In this document: in pieces, positions 10,349-18,692 of the stretch
Layout of the letters: every line of letters starts with the position of its first letter
Numbering within the stretch: the stretch's first letter is position 1
Assembly: GCF_022489035.1 (NCBI RefSeq)
Contig: NZ_JAKVTV010000002.1
Location: 575,986 to 639,985 of the forward strand
Length of the DNA stretch: 64,000 nt
Direction: 5' to 3'
Source of the DNA: Christiangramia lutea
GTDB lineage: Bacteria > Bacteroidota > Bacteroidia > Flavobacteriales > Flavobacteriaceae
Translations under genes and position numbers: made by a program
Notes under the pieces: generated by a model
What the model saw: the letters and a program-made list of their open reading frames with translations, nothing else
Database searches by the model: none
Told to the model about the DNA's origin: nothing

Positions 10349-11260
10349 ATGAAAAAAATAGCTTTAATCATAGTGATCTTGTTTGTGACTGCCTCAGGCT
10401 TTTCGCAACAGCTCCCTCAATTTACTCAATATATGTATAATACCATCTCCATAAACCCTGCCTATGCAGGGAGCAGGGACGGATTCTCTACGGTGGGATT
10501 ACACCGTAGCCAGTGGGCAGACCTGGAAGGGGCGCCTACTACTCAAACCCTATCTCTACATTCACCATTGAGCAATGATAAGGTAGGATTAGGCCTTTCG
10601 ATCATTAACGATAATGCCGGTTATGAGAATTACACCTATGCCTATGGCGATTTCTCTTACCGCCTTGACCTTAGTAGTGAGGTGACTCTTCGACTGGGTT
10701 TGAAAGCAGGTATGAGCTATTATAATCTTGATGATGAACTGTTCACAGAGCCGGATGTGATGAATGACCCATTTTTTCAGGATCAGTTTAACCGGTGGAC
10801 GCCAAACTTCGGACTAGGTTTTTATTTGTCGTCCCAAAACTGGTATATTGGAGGTTCTGCTCCTAAACTAATCAATAATGATAATAATGAGTTTAATGAG
10901 TATCTGGCTCTTGAACAAGTTCATTACTATCTAACAGGTGGATACGTTTTCGACCTTAGCGATAACGTGAAATTAAGACCTACTACTCTTTTTAAAGCAA
11001 CCAAGGGAGCACCACTATCTGTAGATATTTCAGCGACTACCATCTTTAATGAGAAATTCTATCTTGGTGCAAACTACCGTATAGATGATGCTATAGGAGG
11101 ATTTCTTGATGTTCAGTTGTTCGATGGATTCCGTGCAGGGTACGCTTACGAATATCCAATATCAGATATAAGTCCTTACACCTCAGGATCACACGAGGTA
11201 CTTCTTATTTACGAACTTCGATTTAAAAATACCAGGTATAAATCACCCCGTTTCTTTTAA
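10349..11260 (+). CDS. PorP/SprF family type IX secretion membrane protein
   Basis: This 303-residue protein has a clear signal peptide (MKKIALIIVILFVTASGFSQ) followed by QLPQFTQYMYNTISINPAYAGSRDG, the hallmark opening of the PorP/SprF family of outer-membrane barrels. The rest shows alternating aromatic/glycine strands and ends in a long basic tail. Members help deliver or anchor T9SS cargo carrying type B C-terminal domains; SprF of Flavobacterium johnsoniae is needed for SprB surface display. It starts 12 bp after the giant HYR gene and 18 bp before the OmpA gene, so it is very likely the dedicated partner of that HYR protein. The family is clear; the partnership is inferred from context. 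Confidence 0.92.
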   Translation: MKKIALIIVILFVTASGFSQQLPQFTQYMYNTISINPAYAGSRDGFSTVGLHRSQWADLEGAPTTQTLSLHSPLSNDKVGLGLSIINDNAGYENYTYAYGDFSYRLDLSSEVTLRLGLKAGMSYYNLDDELFTEPDVMNDPFFQDQFNRWTPNFGLGFYLSSQNWYIGGSAPKLINNDNNEFNEYLALEQVHYYLTGGYVFDLSDNVKLRPTTLFKATKGAPLSVDISATTIFNEKFYLGANYRIDDAIGGFLDVQLFDGFRAGYAYEYPISDISPYTSGSHEVLLIYELRFKNTRYKSPRFF

Positions 11261-11278
11261 CCTTAAGACCTGTTGATT

Positions 11279-13138
11279 ATGAAAAACTTTTACTCTCTAT
11301 TCCTAGTACTAATCTTCTGCACAATAGGCGTTAATGCTCAAAGCGGAAAACAGAAAAAGGCAGACAGGCTTTACGATGATTTTGCCTACCTGGAAGCCAC
11401 AGAACTTTATAAAGAGCTTATAGAAAAAGAATATAATGTCACCTATAATTCCAAAAAACTAGGTGACACCTATATGATGCTAAGAAGCCCGGAAAATGCG
11501 GTACATTATTATGGTGATATTATTGAAGATACAACAGTGTCTCCAGAGTATTATTACAAATATGCCCAGGCACTTCGAGGCACAAAAAGGTATGATGAAT
11601 CACGACAGTGGCTTAGAAAATATCTGGAGAGCGGCAGAGGCTCTGAGGAGATCCAAGCTATGTTAGAGAAGAATGAATATAAAACCAAGGCCACCTATAA
11701 ATTACAGGCTTCTGAATTCAATACCGAAGTAAGCGATTTTGGTGTTTTTGTAAAAGATGACAAGCTATACTTCGTCTCAGCCAGAGCACAGGATGAAAAT
11801 GTAAAAGAAAAAACCTATAGCTGGAATGGAGAACCATTTCTAGACATCTATGTGATGGATATGGCATCTGGGACGGTAAATCCAATTAAAGGAGACATTA
11901 ATACCAAGCTACATGATGGCCCGGCAGTTATAAGCCCAGATGGTAACACTATTTATTTTACAAGAAATAATTACCTGGGTAAAAAGGAAGGAAAACGAGA
12001 TAAGGACAAGGTAAACCATCTTAAACTCTATTCTGCGACAAACACAGATAAAGGATGGACTGAGGTAAAAGAATTAGCCTTTAACAGCAACGAATATTCA
12101 GTGGGCCACCCCTCCCTATCTCCAAATGGAAAAACCCTTTACTTCACCTCAGACATGAAGGGAGGAATTGGAGGAACCGATATTTATAAAGTTGCGATTG
12201 ACGAAAATGGTAATTTAGGTACACCTGAAAATCTTGGTGAACCCGTAAATACCGAATTTGATGAAAGTTTCCCATTCATGGATTCTAACGGTACTTTATA
12301 CTTCTCTTCCAATGGTCATGCAGGTTTAGGCCTTTTCGACATTTTCAAACATGAAGATGGAAGTGTGGAAAACCTGGGTGAACCTGTAAACTCCAGCATG
12401 GATGATTTCGCCTATTTTCAGGTCACTGATTCTAAAGAAGGTTTTATTTCAACTAACCGCGGTGGCAGGAGCGATAATATCTATGTTTTCAACAAACTGA
12501 ATCCACTAATCCTGAAAGGTCAGGTGACCGACGCCGTGAATGGAAAACCAATTCCAGCTGCAACGGTAAGGCTTATGGATGAGAAAGGCGAACAAATTGC
12601 TTTCCTTGAAACCGATTCTGAAGGTAACTACCAGACTGGAATAGACCGTGACAAAAACTTTCCGGTTGAAGCTAAAGAGATAGAATATGAGGCCTTTGAA
12701 GGACAGGTAACTACCATGAATACTGATGATAAGGACGAGATCATTTACGATATTCAGTTGAACCCGGTGAAGGATGTAGAATATCTTGCTGAAATTGAAA
12801 ATATATATTTCGATTTCGACAAATCAGATATAAGACCAGATGCTGCCGATGAATTATATAAACTCATCGCACTTATGAAAAATGAATATCCTGAACTGGT
12901 AATCGAGATAAGTTCGCATACAGATCGTCGTGGAAGTAATGCTTATAACGAAAAACTAGCAGTAAGAAGAGCCCAGGCTACCAGAGACTACATGGTTGAA
13001 AATGGTATTGCTCCGGAAAGGATCGTTGAATTTAAGGGATACGGCGAAACAAAACCTGCTATCGACTGTGATCGTTGCAGCGAGCAGGACCACCAGCTTA
13101 ATAGAAGATCAATGTTTCAGGTCGTAAAAATGGAATAA
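11279..13138 (+). CDS. OmpA-family protein with TPR-like, PD40 propeller and CarboxypepD regulatory domains
   Basis: The ATG at 11279 is preferred over an in-frame TTG at 11273, giving 619 residues and a clean signal peptide MKNFYSLFLVLIFCTIGVNAQ. In order: TPR-like helices (about 25-120), a WD40/PD40-like propeller (about 140-400) with repeats such as GPAVISPDGNTIYFTR and GHPSLSPNGKTLYFTS, a carboxypeptidase-regulatory-like Ig domain (about 410-490, ILKGQVTDAVNGKPIPAATV), and a C-terminal OmpA peptidoglycan-binding domain (IYFDFDKSDIRPDA, then ISSHTDRRGSNAYNEKLAVRRA). This arrangement matches the PorE-like partners of PorP/SprF proteins, which tether secretion or adhesin machinery to peptidoglycan. 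It is the third gene of the HYR operon. Confidence 0.93.
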   Translation: MKNFYSLFLVLIFCTIGVNAQSGKQKKADRLYDDFAYLEATELYKELIEKEYNVTYNSKKLGDTYMMLRSPENAVHYYGDIIEDTTVSPEYYYKYAQALRGTKRYDESRQWLRKYLESGRGSEEIQAMLEKNEYKTKATYKLQASEFNTEVSDFGVFVKDDKLYFVSARAQDENVKEKTYSWNGEPFLDIYVMDMASGTVNPIKGDINTKLHDGPAVISPDGNTIYFTRNNYLGKKEGKRDKDKVNHLKLYSATNTDKGWTEVKELAFNSNEYSVGHPSLSPNGKTLYFTSDMKGGIGGTDIYKVAIDENGNLGTPENLGEPVNTEFDESFPFMDSNGTLYFSSNGHAGLGLFDIFKHEDGSVENLGEPVNSSMDDFAYFQVTDSKEGFISTNRGGRSDNIYVFNKLNPLILKGQVTDAVNGKPIPAATVRLMDEKGEQIAFLETDSEGNYQTGIDRDKNFPVEAKEIEYEAFEGQVTTMNTDDKDEIIYDIQLNPVKDVEYLAEIENIYFDFDKSDIRPDAADELYKLIALMKNEYPELVIEISSHTDRRGSNAYNEKLAVRRAQATRDYMVENGIAPERIVEFKGYGETKPAIDCDRCSEQDHQLNRRSMFQVVKME

Positions 13139-13457
13139 CAGGCTAACTAACCTGACGGAAAGAGGTTGAATTATGGTGTACATCCCCCATCATTGAAATT
13201 CAATGAATTGAAGTGATTATACCTAATAATTTGATCTCTTTTCACGAAATATTAAATCGACCCCAACAAATAGTCGATTGAAGAGAAAAAGGTTCAGCCT
13301 CTAGCCTGAACCTTTTTCGATTTCAATAAAATCCCAATTTCAGTTTAAATTTTATTTAAAGAAAAGCCTGTATTCTAAATTGGCATAATTGATGCTCCTT
13401 TAGGTTAAAAATTGCAAGAAATCAGGCAGTTCCATAACTTGCCAATAAAAGAGATTG
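13139..13457. other. intergenic region between the surface operon and the S41 protease gene
   Basis: About 320 bp without an open frame of interest. The only structured element recognised is the terminator at 13286-13317, about 150 bp after the OmpA-gene stop. The right-hand part (13330-13457) must hold the promoter of the protease gene, but no perfect TAnnTTTG box was seen. Confidence 0.5.
13286..13317 (+). terminator. rho-independent terminator of the HYR-SprF-OmpA operon
   Basis: A perfect 12-bp stem, AAAAAGGTTCAG pairing with CTGAACCTTTTT, with an 8-base loop and flanking A and T runs, so it could work in both directions. Its core CAGCCTCTAGCCTGAAC is repeated in the terminator at 14973-15003. 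Confidence 0.88.
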
Positions 13458-14909
13458 ATGAAATTGAGAAATATATTATACCTGGGAATCATCGTTGCAG
13501 GACTCGCCTCTTGTGAAGAAGAGGAAACCTTCACGGATAATCCGGAAACCAATTCTGAAATAACCGACGATCCGGAAATAGAAATTGAAGATTTTGTTTA
13601 TAACGGACTTAACGAATTTTATCTTTATAAAGATGATGTTCCGGAGTTAGAGGACAATTATTTTCAAAACCAGACAGAAAAAGTGGCTTTCCTGAAGGAA
13701 GCTGACTCACCTGAAGATCTTTTTGATCAACTTCTAGCACCCGTAGACCGTTTCAGTTTTATAACAGATGATTATAACAGCCTTGAAGACAGATTCGATG
13801 GTATTACTGGTGCAACTGGAATAAAATATGGAATTGGCAGGATCTCTGGAACCAATAACGTTTTCGGGATTATTAGATACATCTTACCGGGAACTTCTGC
13901 GGAGGAAGCCGGACTCCAAAGAGGTAATGTCTTTACTGAAATTGATGGGCAGAAACTTACGCTAAATAATTTTTCCTCCCTCATCGATAAATCTAGTTTT
14001 ACCATCAACGTTGGAATCGTTGAAAATGGGCAGATTATTTTAAGTGATGAGGAAGTTAATCTTAATGATGAAAATTATACTGAAAACCCGATCTATATTT
14101 CAAAGGTAATTGAAACAGGGGGCAAAAAGATCGCTTACCTGATGTATAATAGTTTTATTGCCAATTTCGATAACGATTTGAATAAAGCTTTCGGAGAATT
14201 TAAATCTAAAGGCGTTACAGATCTAATACTTGATCTTAGATATAATGGCGGAGGTTCTGTAGAATCTGCCAAGGATCTAGCAAGTATGATCACCGGTCAG
14301 TTCGAAGGCAAGGTATTTATCAAGGAGGAATGGAATGAGAAATATCAGAATTTATATGAAACCCAGAATCCTGAAGCCCTGATCAACCGATTTGATGTTG
14401 AATTAAGAACCGGAGAAAAGATCAATAGTTTAAATCTAAATGAAGTTTACATTTTAACCTCAGCGTCAAGTGCCTCGGCAAGTGAGCTTATGATCAATGG
14501 ATTGGATCCATACATAAATGTTGTACAGGTAGGAGACCGGACAGTTGGAAAATTTCAGGCATCGGTAACTTTATATGATAGTGACGATTTTAATAAAGAA
14601 GGAGCCAATCCAAACCATACCTATGCAATGCAGCCATTGGTTTTTAAAACACTTAATGTTGAAGACCGTTCAGATTATTTTACAGGCCTGGAACCAGATA
14701 TTGTTTATATCGAAAATCTAAGCAATTATGGCGTTCTGGGAGAACAGAATGAACCTTTGTTAGAAATCACCCTGAACAGAATCTTAGGCAGGTCACCTGT
14801 AAATCGAGAATCAATACAAAGAATAGAGTTTGAACAATTAGGAGAAAGTGGAATGAATAATATGGATTATCAAAAAATGTATATAAGCGAATTGCCTAAG
14901 CTGGACTAA
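13458..14909 (+). CDS. S41 family (C-terminal processing type) peptidase, lipoprotein
   Basis: The ATG at 13458 is preferred to a TTG at 13455, giving 483 residues. The N-terminus MKLRNILYLGIIVAGLASC is a lipoprotein signal with Cys at residue 19, followed by an acidic linker, so it is expected at the outer or inner membrane facing the periplasm or surface. A PDZ-like segment (about residues 120-180: GTSAEEAGLQRGNVFTEIDG) precedes the S41 core: LILDLRYNGGGSVESAKDLA and TSASSASASELMINGL, the latter holding the likely nucleophile Ser, and VGKFQASVTLY. Tail-specific proteases of this type cleave exported proteins; the target here is unknown. It is monocistronic, facing the CAP-domain gene across a shared terminator. 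Confidence 0.9.
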   Translation: MKLRNILYLGIIVAGLASCEEEETFTDNPETNSEITDDPEIEIEDFVYNGLNEFYLYKDDVPELEDNYFQNQTEKVAFLKEADSPEDLFDQLLAPVDRFSFITDDYNSLEDRFDGITGATGIKYGIGRISGTNNVFGIIRYILPGTSAEEAGLQRGNVFTEIDGQKLTLNNFSSLIDKSSFTINVGIVENGQIILSDEEVNLNDENYTENPIYISKVIETGGKKIAYLMYNSFIANFDNDLNKAFGEFKSKGVTDLILDLRYNGGGSVESAKDLASMITGQFEGKVFIKEEWNEKYQNLYETQNPEALINRFDVELRTGEKINSLNLNEVYILTSASSASASELMINGLDPYINVVQVGDRTVGKFQASVTLYDSDDFNKEGANPNHTYAMQPLVFKTLNVEDRSDYFTGLEPDIVYIENLSNYGVLGEQNEPLLEITLNRILGRSPVNRESIQRIEFEQLGESGMNNMDYQKMYISELPKLD

Positions 14910-14972
14910 AAAATTTTTTAAGGCTTGATTAAATCATTCCATAATCAGTATAACTTAAAGACATTCAAAAAA

Positions 14973-15003
14973 AAAAGGGCCAGCCTCTAGCCTGAACCCT
15001 TTT
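14973..15003. terminator. convergent terminator between S41 protease and CAP-domain genes
   Basis: AAAAGGG at 14973-14979 pairs with CCCTTTT at 14997-15003; an inner CAG/CTG pairing is interrupted by a C against AA. A long A run precedes it (T run on the minus strand). Most of the stem-loop is the same 17-mer as in the terminator at 13286-13317, so one appears derived from the other. Confidence 0.78.
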
Positions 15004-15036
15004 CTCGATTTGGGGGGAAAAACAAACCTTACTTTT

Positions 15037-15543
15037 CTATTTCTTAATAAATATATTCGTGAAATAATTCTTTCCTTCTTCATCCTGTCTAACCGAAATA
15101 CCAAAGTGAGTATATCCACCTTCAATATTTTCCCGGTGACCTTTACTTTTCAACCAGGCGTTCACCACTGCATTTGATGTTCGATAACCATATCCAACAT
15201 TCTCGGCTACAGCTTTAGCACCAGCTCCATTCATTAATTTTGAAGCCCTTAAAGGAAAATTATCATGACTTACAGTTCCTTCATCGATCATATATTCAGT
15301 GTGACCTTCAGACTCTATAGATAATTTGGCCATAGGTTTTAATTCCCTTAAACCAATTGCCTCTCTGTATAGGTTGATCTCATCAAGGATCTCTACCTCA
15401 ATGGTGTTGTAAGAATAATCAGTTCTTTCAGCTACAACCTGGTCATACGCAGTTACATCATCCTGAATATTATCCTTCGAACAAGATGTAAGAAAAACCG
15501 CGCAAAATAATAAGGTAAAACCTGTTGATGTAATTTTCTTCAT
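15037..15543 (-). CDS. CAP (SCP/PR-1) domain lipoprotein
   Basis: A 168-residue protein with lipoprotein signal MKKITSTGFTLLFCAVFLTSC. The rest is a single bacterial CAP domain: GHTEYM, VSHDNFPLRA, AENVGYG and VVNAWLKSKGHRENIEGG, with the conserved His and Glu residues of the CAP cavity. CAP proteins are secreted and their bacterial roles are mostly unknown (lipid binding, proteolysis or cell-wall association have been proposed). It stands alone, convergent with the S41 protease. Its start codon abuts an AAATTCCTAC motif that also occurs upstream of the HYR operon, which may indicate shared regulation. Confidence 0.9.
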   Translation of the reverse strand: MKKITSTGFTLLFCAVFLTSCSKDNIQDDVTAYDQVVAERTDYSYNTIEVEILDEINLYREAIGLRELKPMAKLSIESEGHTEYMIDEGTVSHDNFPLRASKLMNGAGAKAVAENVGYGYRTSNAVVNAWLKSKGHRENIEGGYTHFGISVRQDEEGKNYFTNIFIKK

Positions 15544-15658
15544 AAATTCCTACATTAGAATCAGGGAAGATAAATGTACATTATTAATCGACTAAATGCA
15601 TACCTTCTTAAAAATATTACAAATTTTTAGTAATATTTAACATTTTTTGTAGGAATTT
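15544..15658. promoter_or_regulatory. CAP-gene upstream region bounded by inverted AAATTCCTAC motifs, with an 8-bp inverted repeat
   Basis: AAATTCCTAC lies at 15544-15553, next to the CAP-gene ATG, and its inverse GTAGGAATTT at 15649-15658. Between them is AATATTAC-N9-GTAATATT at 15613-15637. Rnz transcription comes in from the right and ends at 15720, so this block chiefly serves the CAP gene. The regulatory role is inferred from the sequence pattern only. Confidence 0.4.
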
Positions 15659-15719
15659 ACGGCCGAAATACAGCTAAGCTTTCGAGATATTAGGTGATAA
15701 CCGTTTTACTATGAGGGTG

Positions 15720-16628
15720 TTATTCAACGACTATTTCCATGCCATCATCGGCAAGAACAATATTTGGAAAGATTTCAGATGCCTCTTGACGAAAAAGCTC
15801 AATTTTCCCATATCTCGTGGAGTAATGCCCAAGAATCAGTTTTTGAACTTCCGCCATTCTGGCGATACTCGCAGCTTGTTTCGCTGTAGAGTGTTTGGTG
15901 GGAAATGCCAGCTCGGCCTGATCTTCTAAAAATGTAGATTCATGATAAAGCGCTGTGACCTTCTTTATTAAAGGAACGATTTCCGGATCAAAAACCGTAT
16001 CGCTACAAAATGCATAGGATTTAGGAGGTACAGGATCATCAGTCACCAAATGATTAGGAATTAGTTCACCGTCTTCAGATACTACATCCTTCCCTTTTTT
16101 AAGGCTTTTGAATAAAGCGAAATCTATATTATACTCTTCTGCCTTATCAATAAGCAACTTCCTGTCCCCTTCTTTCTCCCTGAACAAAAAACCATTTGTA
16201 TATACCCGATGCTTTAAGGGAATTGTTGTAACACTTACTTTGGAATTCTCAAAGATAAGCTGTGGATCTTTCGAGGTGAGTTCATGAAAAATTAAAGGGA
16301 AATTGGTCCAGGAGTTTGCCAGTTTCAATTGAAGAGTTATGATCTCCTTTATTCCCTTAGGACCATAAATGTGAAGTTCACTTTCGCGGTTTAAAAGCCT
16401 GAAGGTACTCACAAGACCTACTAACCCATAAAAGTGATCTCCATGAAGATGCGAAATAAAAATGTGCTTTATTTTCGAAAATTTGATCTTGTTCCTTCTT
16501 AGTTGAACCTGTGTGCCTTCCCCACAATCAATTAAAAAATGATTGTTCTTGATCTCCAGAACCTGTGAGGTTGGATTGGTAAAACTTCTAGGAGTAGCCG
16601 CATAACAGCCCAGGATCGTGATCTTCAT
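15720..16628 (-). CDS. rnz: ribonuclease Z (tRNase Z)
   Basis: This 302-residue protein is a full-length ElaC-type tRNase Z, a zinc-dependent beta-lactamase-fold endonuclease that trims tRNA 3' ends. Zinc ligands are visible in ISHLHGDHFYGLVGL, in AFCSDTVFDP and in the C-terminal LGHYSTRYG; HESTF and HSTAKQAA are typical family blocks. It is cytosolic. It is the last gene of the pyrR-pyrB-STAS-like-rnz unit, starting 39 bp after the STAS-like gene stop. No terminator was identified downstream. Confidence 0.96.
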   Translation of the reverse strand: MKITILGCYAATPRSFTNPTSQVLEIKNNHFLIDCGEGTQVQLRRNKIKFSKIKHIFISHLHGDHFYGLVGLVSTFRLLNRESELHIYGPKGIKEIITLQLKLANSWTNFPLIFHELTSKDPQLIFENSKVSVTTIPLKHRVYTNGFLFREKEGDRKLLIDKAEEYNIDFALFKSLKKGKDVVSEDGELIPNHLVTDDPVPPKSYAFCSDTVFDPEIVPLIKKVTALYHESTFLEDQAELAFPTKHSTAKQAASIARMAEVQKLILGHYSTRYGKIELFRQEASEIFPNIVLADDGMEIVVE

Positions 16629-16667
16629 CTGAAGGTGATTTTCAATTCAGTAGGAAACAGATAGATT

Positions 16668-16997
16668 TTAAAACCCAAGATCTCTCTGTATCTCATCCAT
16701 TTGTATCATGTCTTCTGCTTCCTGAAGTGTAGGAACTACTATAAGTTCCTCTGGAAGTTCATCTATTCCAACAGCATCATTTACCAGTACAAAACTTTTA
16801 TTCTCATTCCTGTGGATATTGGAAAGCTCCAGAAATGCCAGTAGCTGATCTGATTCTACATTCTGGGATTTAAGATCTATCACCACATTCTCTTCCTTGA
16901 AATCTGAATGATGTTTGGTGAGTTCAGAAGCAAAATCAGTGATAGGGTCACCTTCGTTTAATATCAATAAAAAATTTTCTTTCTTGGAAGTTTTCAT
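16668..16997 (-). CDS. small STAS-like protein
   Basis: The ATG at 16997 is preferred over a TTG two codons upstream, giving 109 residues. The pattern NVVIDLKSQ, then a helix, then KSFVLVND, a helix, and ELIVVPTLQEAEDMI resembles the alternating strand/helix order of STAS (anti-sigma-antagonist-like) domains, including the final strand-T-x-x-EA-helix. The usual phosphorylatable Ser of SpoIIAA-type proteins was not obvious. It sits between pyrB and rnz, and such a gene next to rnz is common in flavobacteria (from memory). A regulatory protein-protein interaction role is possible but unproven; a conserved hypothetical is the safe call. Confidence 0.72.
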   Translation of the reverse strand: MKTSKKENFLLILNEGDPITDFASELTKHHSDFKEENVVIDLKSQNVESDQLLAFLELSNIHRNENKSFVLVNDAVGIDELPEELIVVPTLQEAEDMIQMDEIQRDLGF

Positions 16998-17053
16998 ATT
17001 CAAAATCTAATTTCAATTTAAATTAAAAAATCAGCTACCGATAAATACAGTAA

Positions 17054-17986
17054 TTATTGCTTGATCTTTGAAGCCAGAAGATAAATTACTGCCATCCTTA
17101 CGGCAACACCATTTTGAACCTGGTCCAGGATTATGGCATGCTCAGAATCTGCAATATCACTAGTAATTTCCACTCCGCGATTAATTGGCCCCGGGTGCAT
17201 AATCACTATTTCTTTATTAAGACTATCCAGTAGTTTTTTATTCAGACCGAATTGTTTCACGTATTCCCGGGTACTCGGGAAATAACTAATATCCATTCGT
17301 TCATTCTGAACCCTTAACATATTTGCCACATCACACCATTCTAAAGCTGCTCTCAGGTTGGTTTCCACCTCTACTCCCAGAGATTCTATATGTTTTGGTA
17401 ATAAGGTTTTTGGTCCGCAAACTTTTACCTGCGCGCCCTGTAATTTCAGAGCGAAAATATTTGATAAGGCCACCCTGCTATGCAAAATATCACCAACAAT
17501 CACTACTTTTTTACCCTTAACATCGCCCAATCTTTCTCTTATTGAATAGGAGTCCAGTAAGGCCTGGGTAGGATGCTCATGAGCCCCGTCTCCCGCATTA
17601 ATAATACTGGCGTTTACATGTTTGGAAAGAAAGATCCCGGCACCTGGATTTGGATGACGCATCACCACCATATCCACTTTCATGGAAAGTATATTATTAA
17701 CTGTATCAATTAAGGTTTCCCCTTTCTTTACAGAAGATGATGCTGCAGAAAAGTTGATCACATCTGCACTTAGACGCTTTTCAGCCAGCTCAAAAGAAAG
17801 TCTTGTTCGAGTACTGTTCTCAAAAAATAGATTGGCAATGGTAATATCCCTTAAAGAAGGAACCTTTTTTATAGGCCGGTTAATTACCTCTTTAAAATGA
17901 TCGGCTGTTTTGAAGATAAGATCTATATCTTCAGGTTTTAGATATTTTATACCTAGTAAGTGGTCTACACTTAATTCGCTGCTCAT
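17054..17986 (-). CDS. pyrB: aspartate carbamoyltransferase catalytic subunit
   Basis: At 310 residues this matches the ATCase catalytic chain, which condenses carbamoyl phosphate with aspartate in the first committed step of pyrimidine synthesis. Diagnostic motifs are FFENSTRTRLSFELAEKRL (carbamoyl-phosphate site), HPTQALLDSYSIRE, VMRHPNPGAG and the C-terminal IMHPGPINRGVEI. No PyrI regulatory chain is adjacent. It begins 7 bp after the pyrR stop, so the two are translated from one mRNA, which fits control of pyrimidine genes through PyrR or simple co-expression. Confidence 0.97.
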   Translation of the reverse strand: MSSELSVDHLLGIKYLKPEDIDLIFKTADHFKEVINRPIKKVPSLRDITIANLFFENSTRTRLSFELAEKRLSADVINFSAASSSVKKGETLIDTVNNILSMKVDMVVMRHPNPGAGIFLSKHVNASIINAGDGAHEHPTQALLDSYSIRERLGDVKGKKVVIVGDILHSRVALSNIFALKLQGAQVKVCGPKTLLPKHIESLGVEVETNLRAALEWCDVANMLRVQNERMDISYFPSTREYVKQFGLNKKLLDSLNKEIVIMHPGPINRGVEITSDIADSEHAIILDQVQNGVAVRMAVIYLLASKIKQ

Positions 17987-17993
17987 TTCCTAT

Positions 17994-18533
17994 CTATTTT
18001 GAAATTAGATAAACTGCATCCTCACCATCATTTTCTTTCCAGCTTACCTTCACTTTTTCCTCGTTTATTGCATCTACCTGCCTGCCATTATAGTCTGGCT
18101 GAACGGGTAAATGTCTGCTGAACCTTCTGTCTATAAGACTTAACAACTCTATTTCCTTAGGCCTTCCAAAAGACTGAATCGCGGTTAACGCCGCCCGAAT
18201 GCTGCGTCCGGTGTATAGAACATCATCAATGAAAACCACACATTTATCTTCTACAATAAAATCTATCCTGGTTTTGTTGGCCTTTAGAGGTTTATCTCCT
18301 CTTCTGAAATCGTCCCGGTAAAAAGTGATATCCAATTGCCCGATTTTAATGGAATTAAGCCCATATTCTTCTTTAAGAATTTTCTCAATTCTATTGGCTA
18401 CGTAGATTCCACGGGGTTGGATTCCAACAAGAACCGTTTCTTTAAAATTTGTATGCTTTTCTACTAACTGACAAGCCAAACGATGTAGAATGATATTTAG
18501 TTCGTTAGAGTCTAGTAGTACTTTCCGGCTCAT
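17994..18533 (-). CDS. pyrR: bifunctional PyrR: pyr regulatory protein / uracil phosphoribosyltransferase
   Basis: The ATG at 18533 gives 179 residues, the family's usual size; the longer frame from a TTG at 18557 overlaps the predicted promoter. The PRPP-binding loop is CVVFIDDVLYTGRSIRAAL, preceded by LVGIQPRGIYVANRI and followed by LIDRRFSRHLPVQPDY, all PyrR signatures. Classical PyrR binds the pyr mRNA leader with UMP to cause termination, and has weak uracil phosphoribosyltransferase activity. Here it heads the operon with pyrB. The leader between the predicted promoter and the ATG is only about 15-20 nt, so an attenuator in front of this operon is not evident. Confidence 0.94.
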   Translation of the reverse strand: MSRKVLLDSNELNIILHRLACQLVEKHTNFKETVLVGIQPRGIYVANRIEKILKEEYGLNSIKIGQLDITFYRDDFRRGDKPLKANKTRIDFIVEDKCVVFIDDVLYTGRSIRAALTAIQSFGRPKEIELLSLIDRRFSRHLPVQPDYNGRQVDAINEEKVKVSWKENDGEDAVYLISK

Positions 18534-18554
18534 AAGACTATTTGTGGATTGCAA

Positions 18555-18562
18555 CAAAAGTA
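18555..18562 (-). promoter_or_regulatory. probable -7 box of the pyrR operon
   Basis: On the minus strand the bases read TACTTTTG, matching the Bacteroidota -7 consensus TAnnTTTG, and lie 22 bp before the pyrR ATG. A TTG at the -33 spacing was not seen, so this rests on one box. Confidence 0.45.
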
Positions 18563-18692
18563 ATGTTTTTTTTGGATTGAATAATATAGACCGGCTTATC
18601 TTCTAATTTCAAAATTGATATCTTAAAATCAGATTTTCGTAAATTTAATATTTCAGAATTTTAAAGTAGGGAAATAAGCCAAAACATAAAGA

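Noticed and set aside
15711..15929. Small plus-strand frame opposite rnz
   Set aside because: It lies within the coding strand of a clear rnz gene and has no recognisable product.
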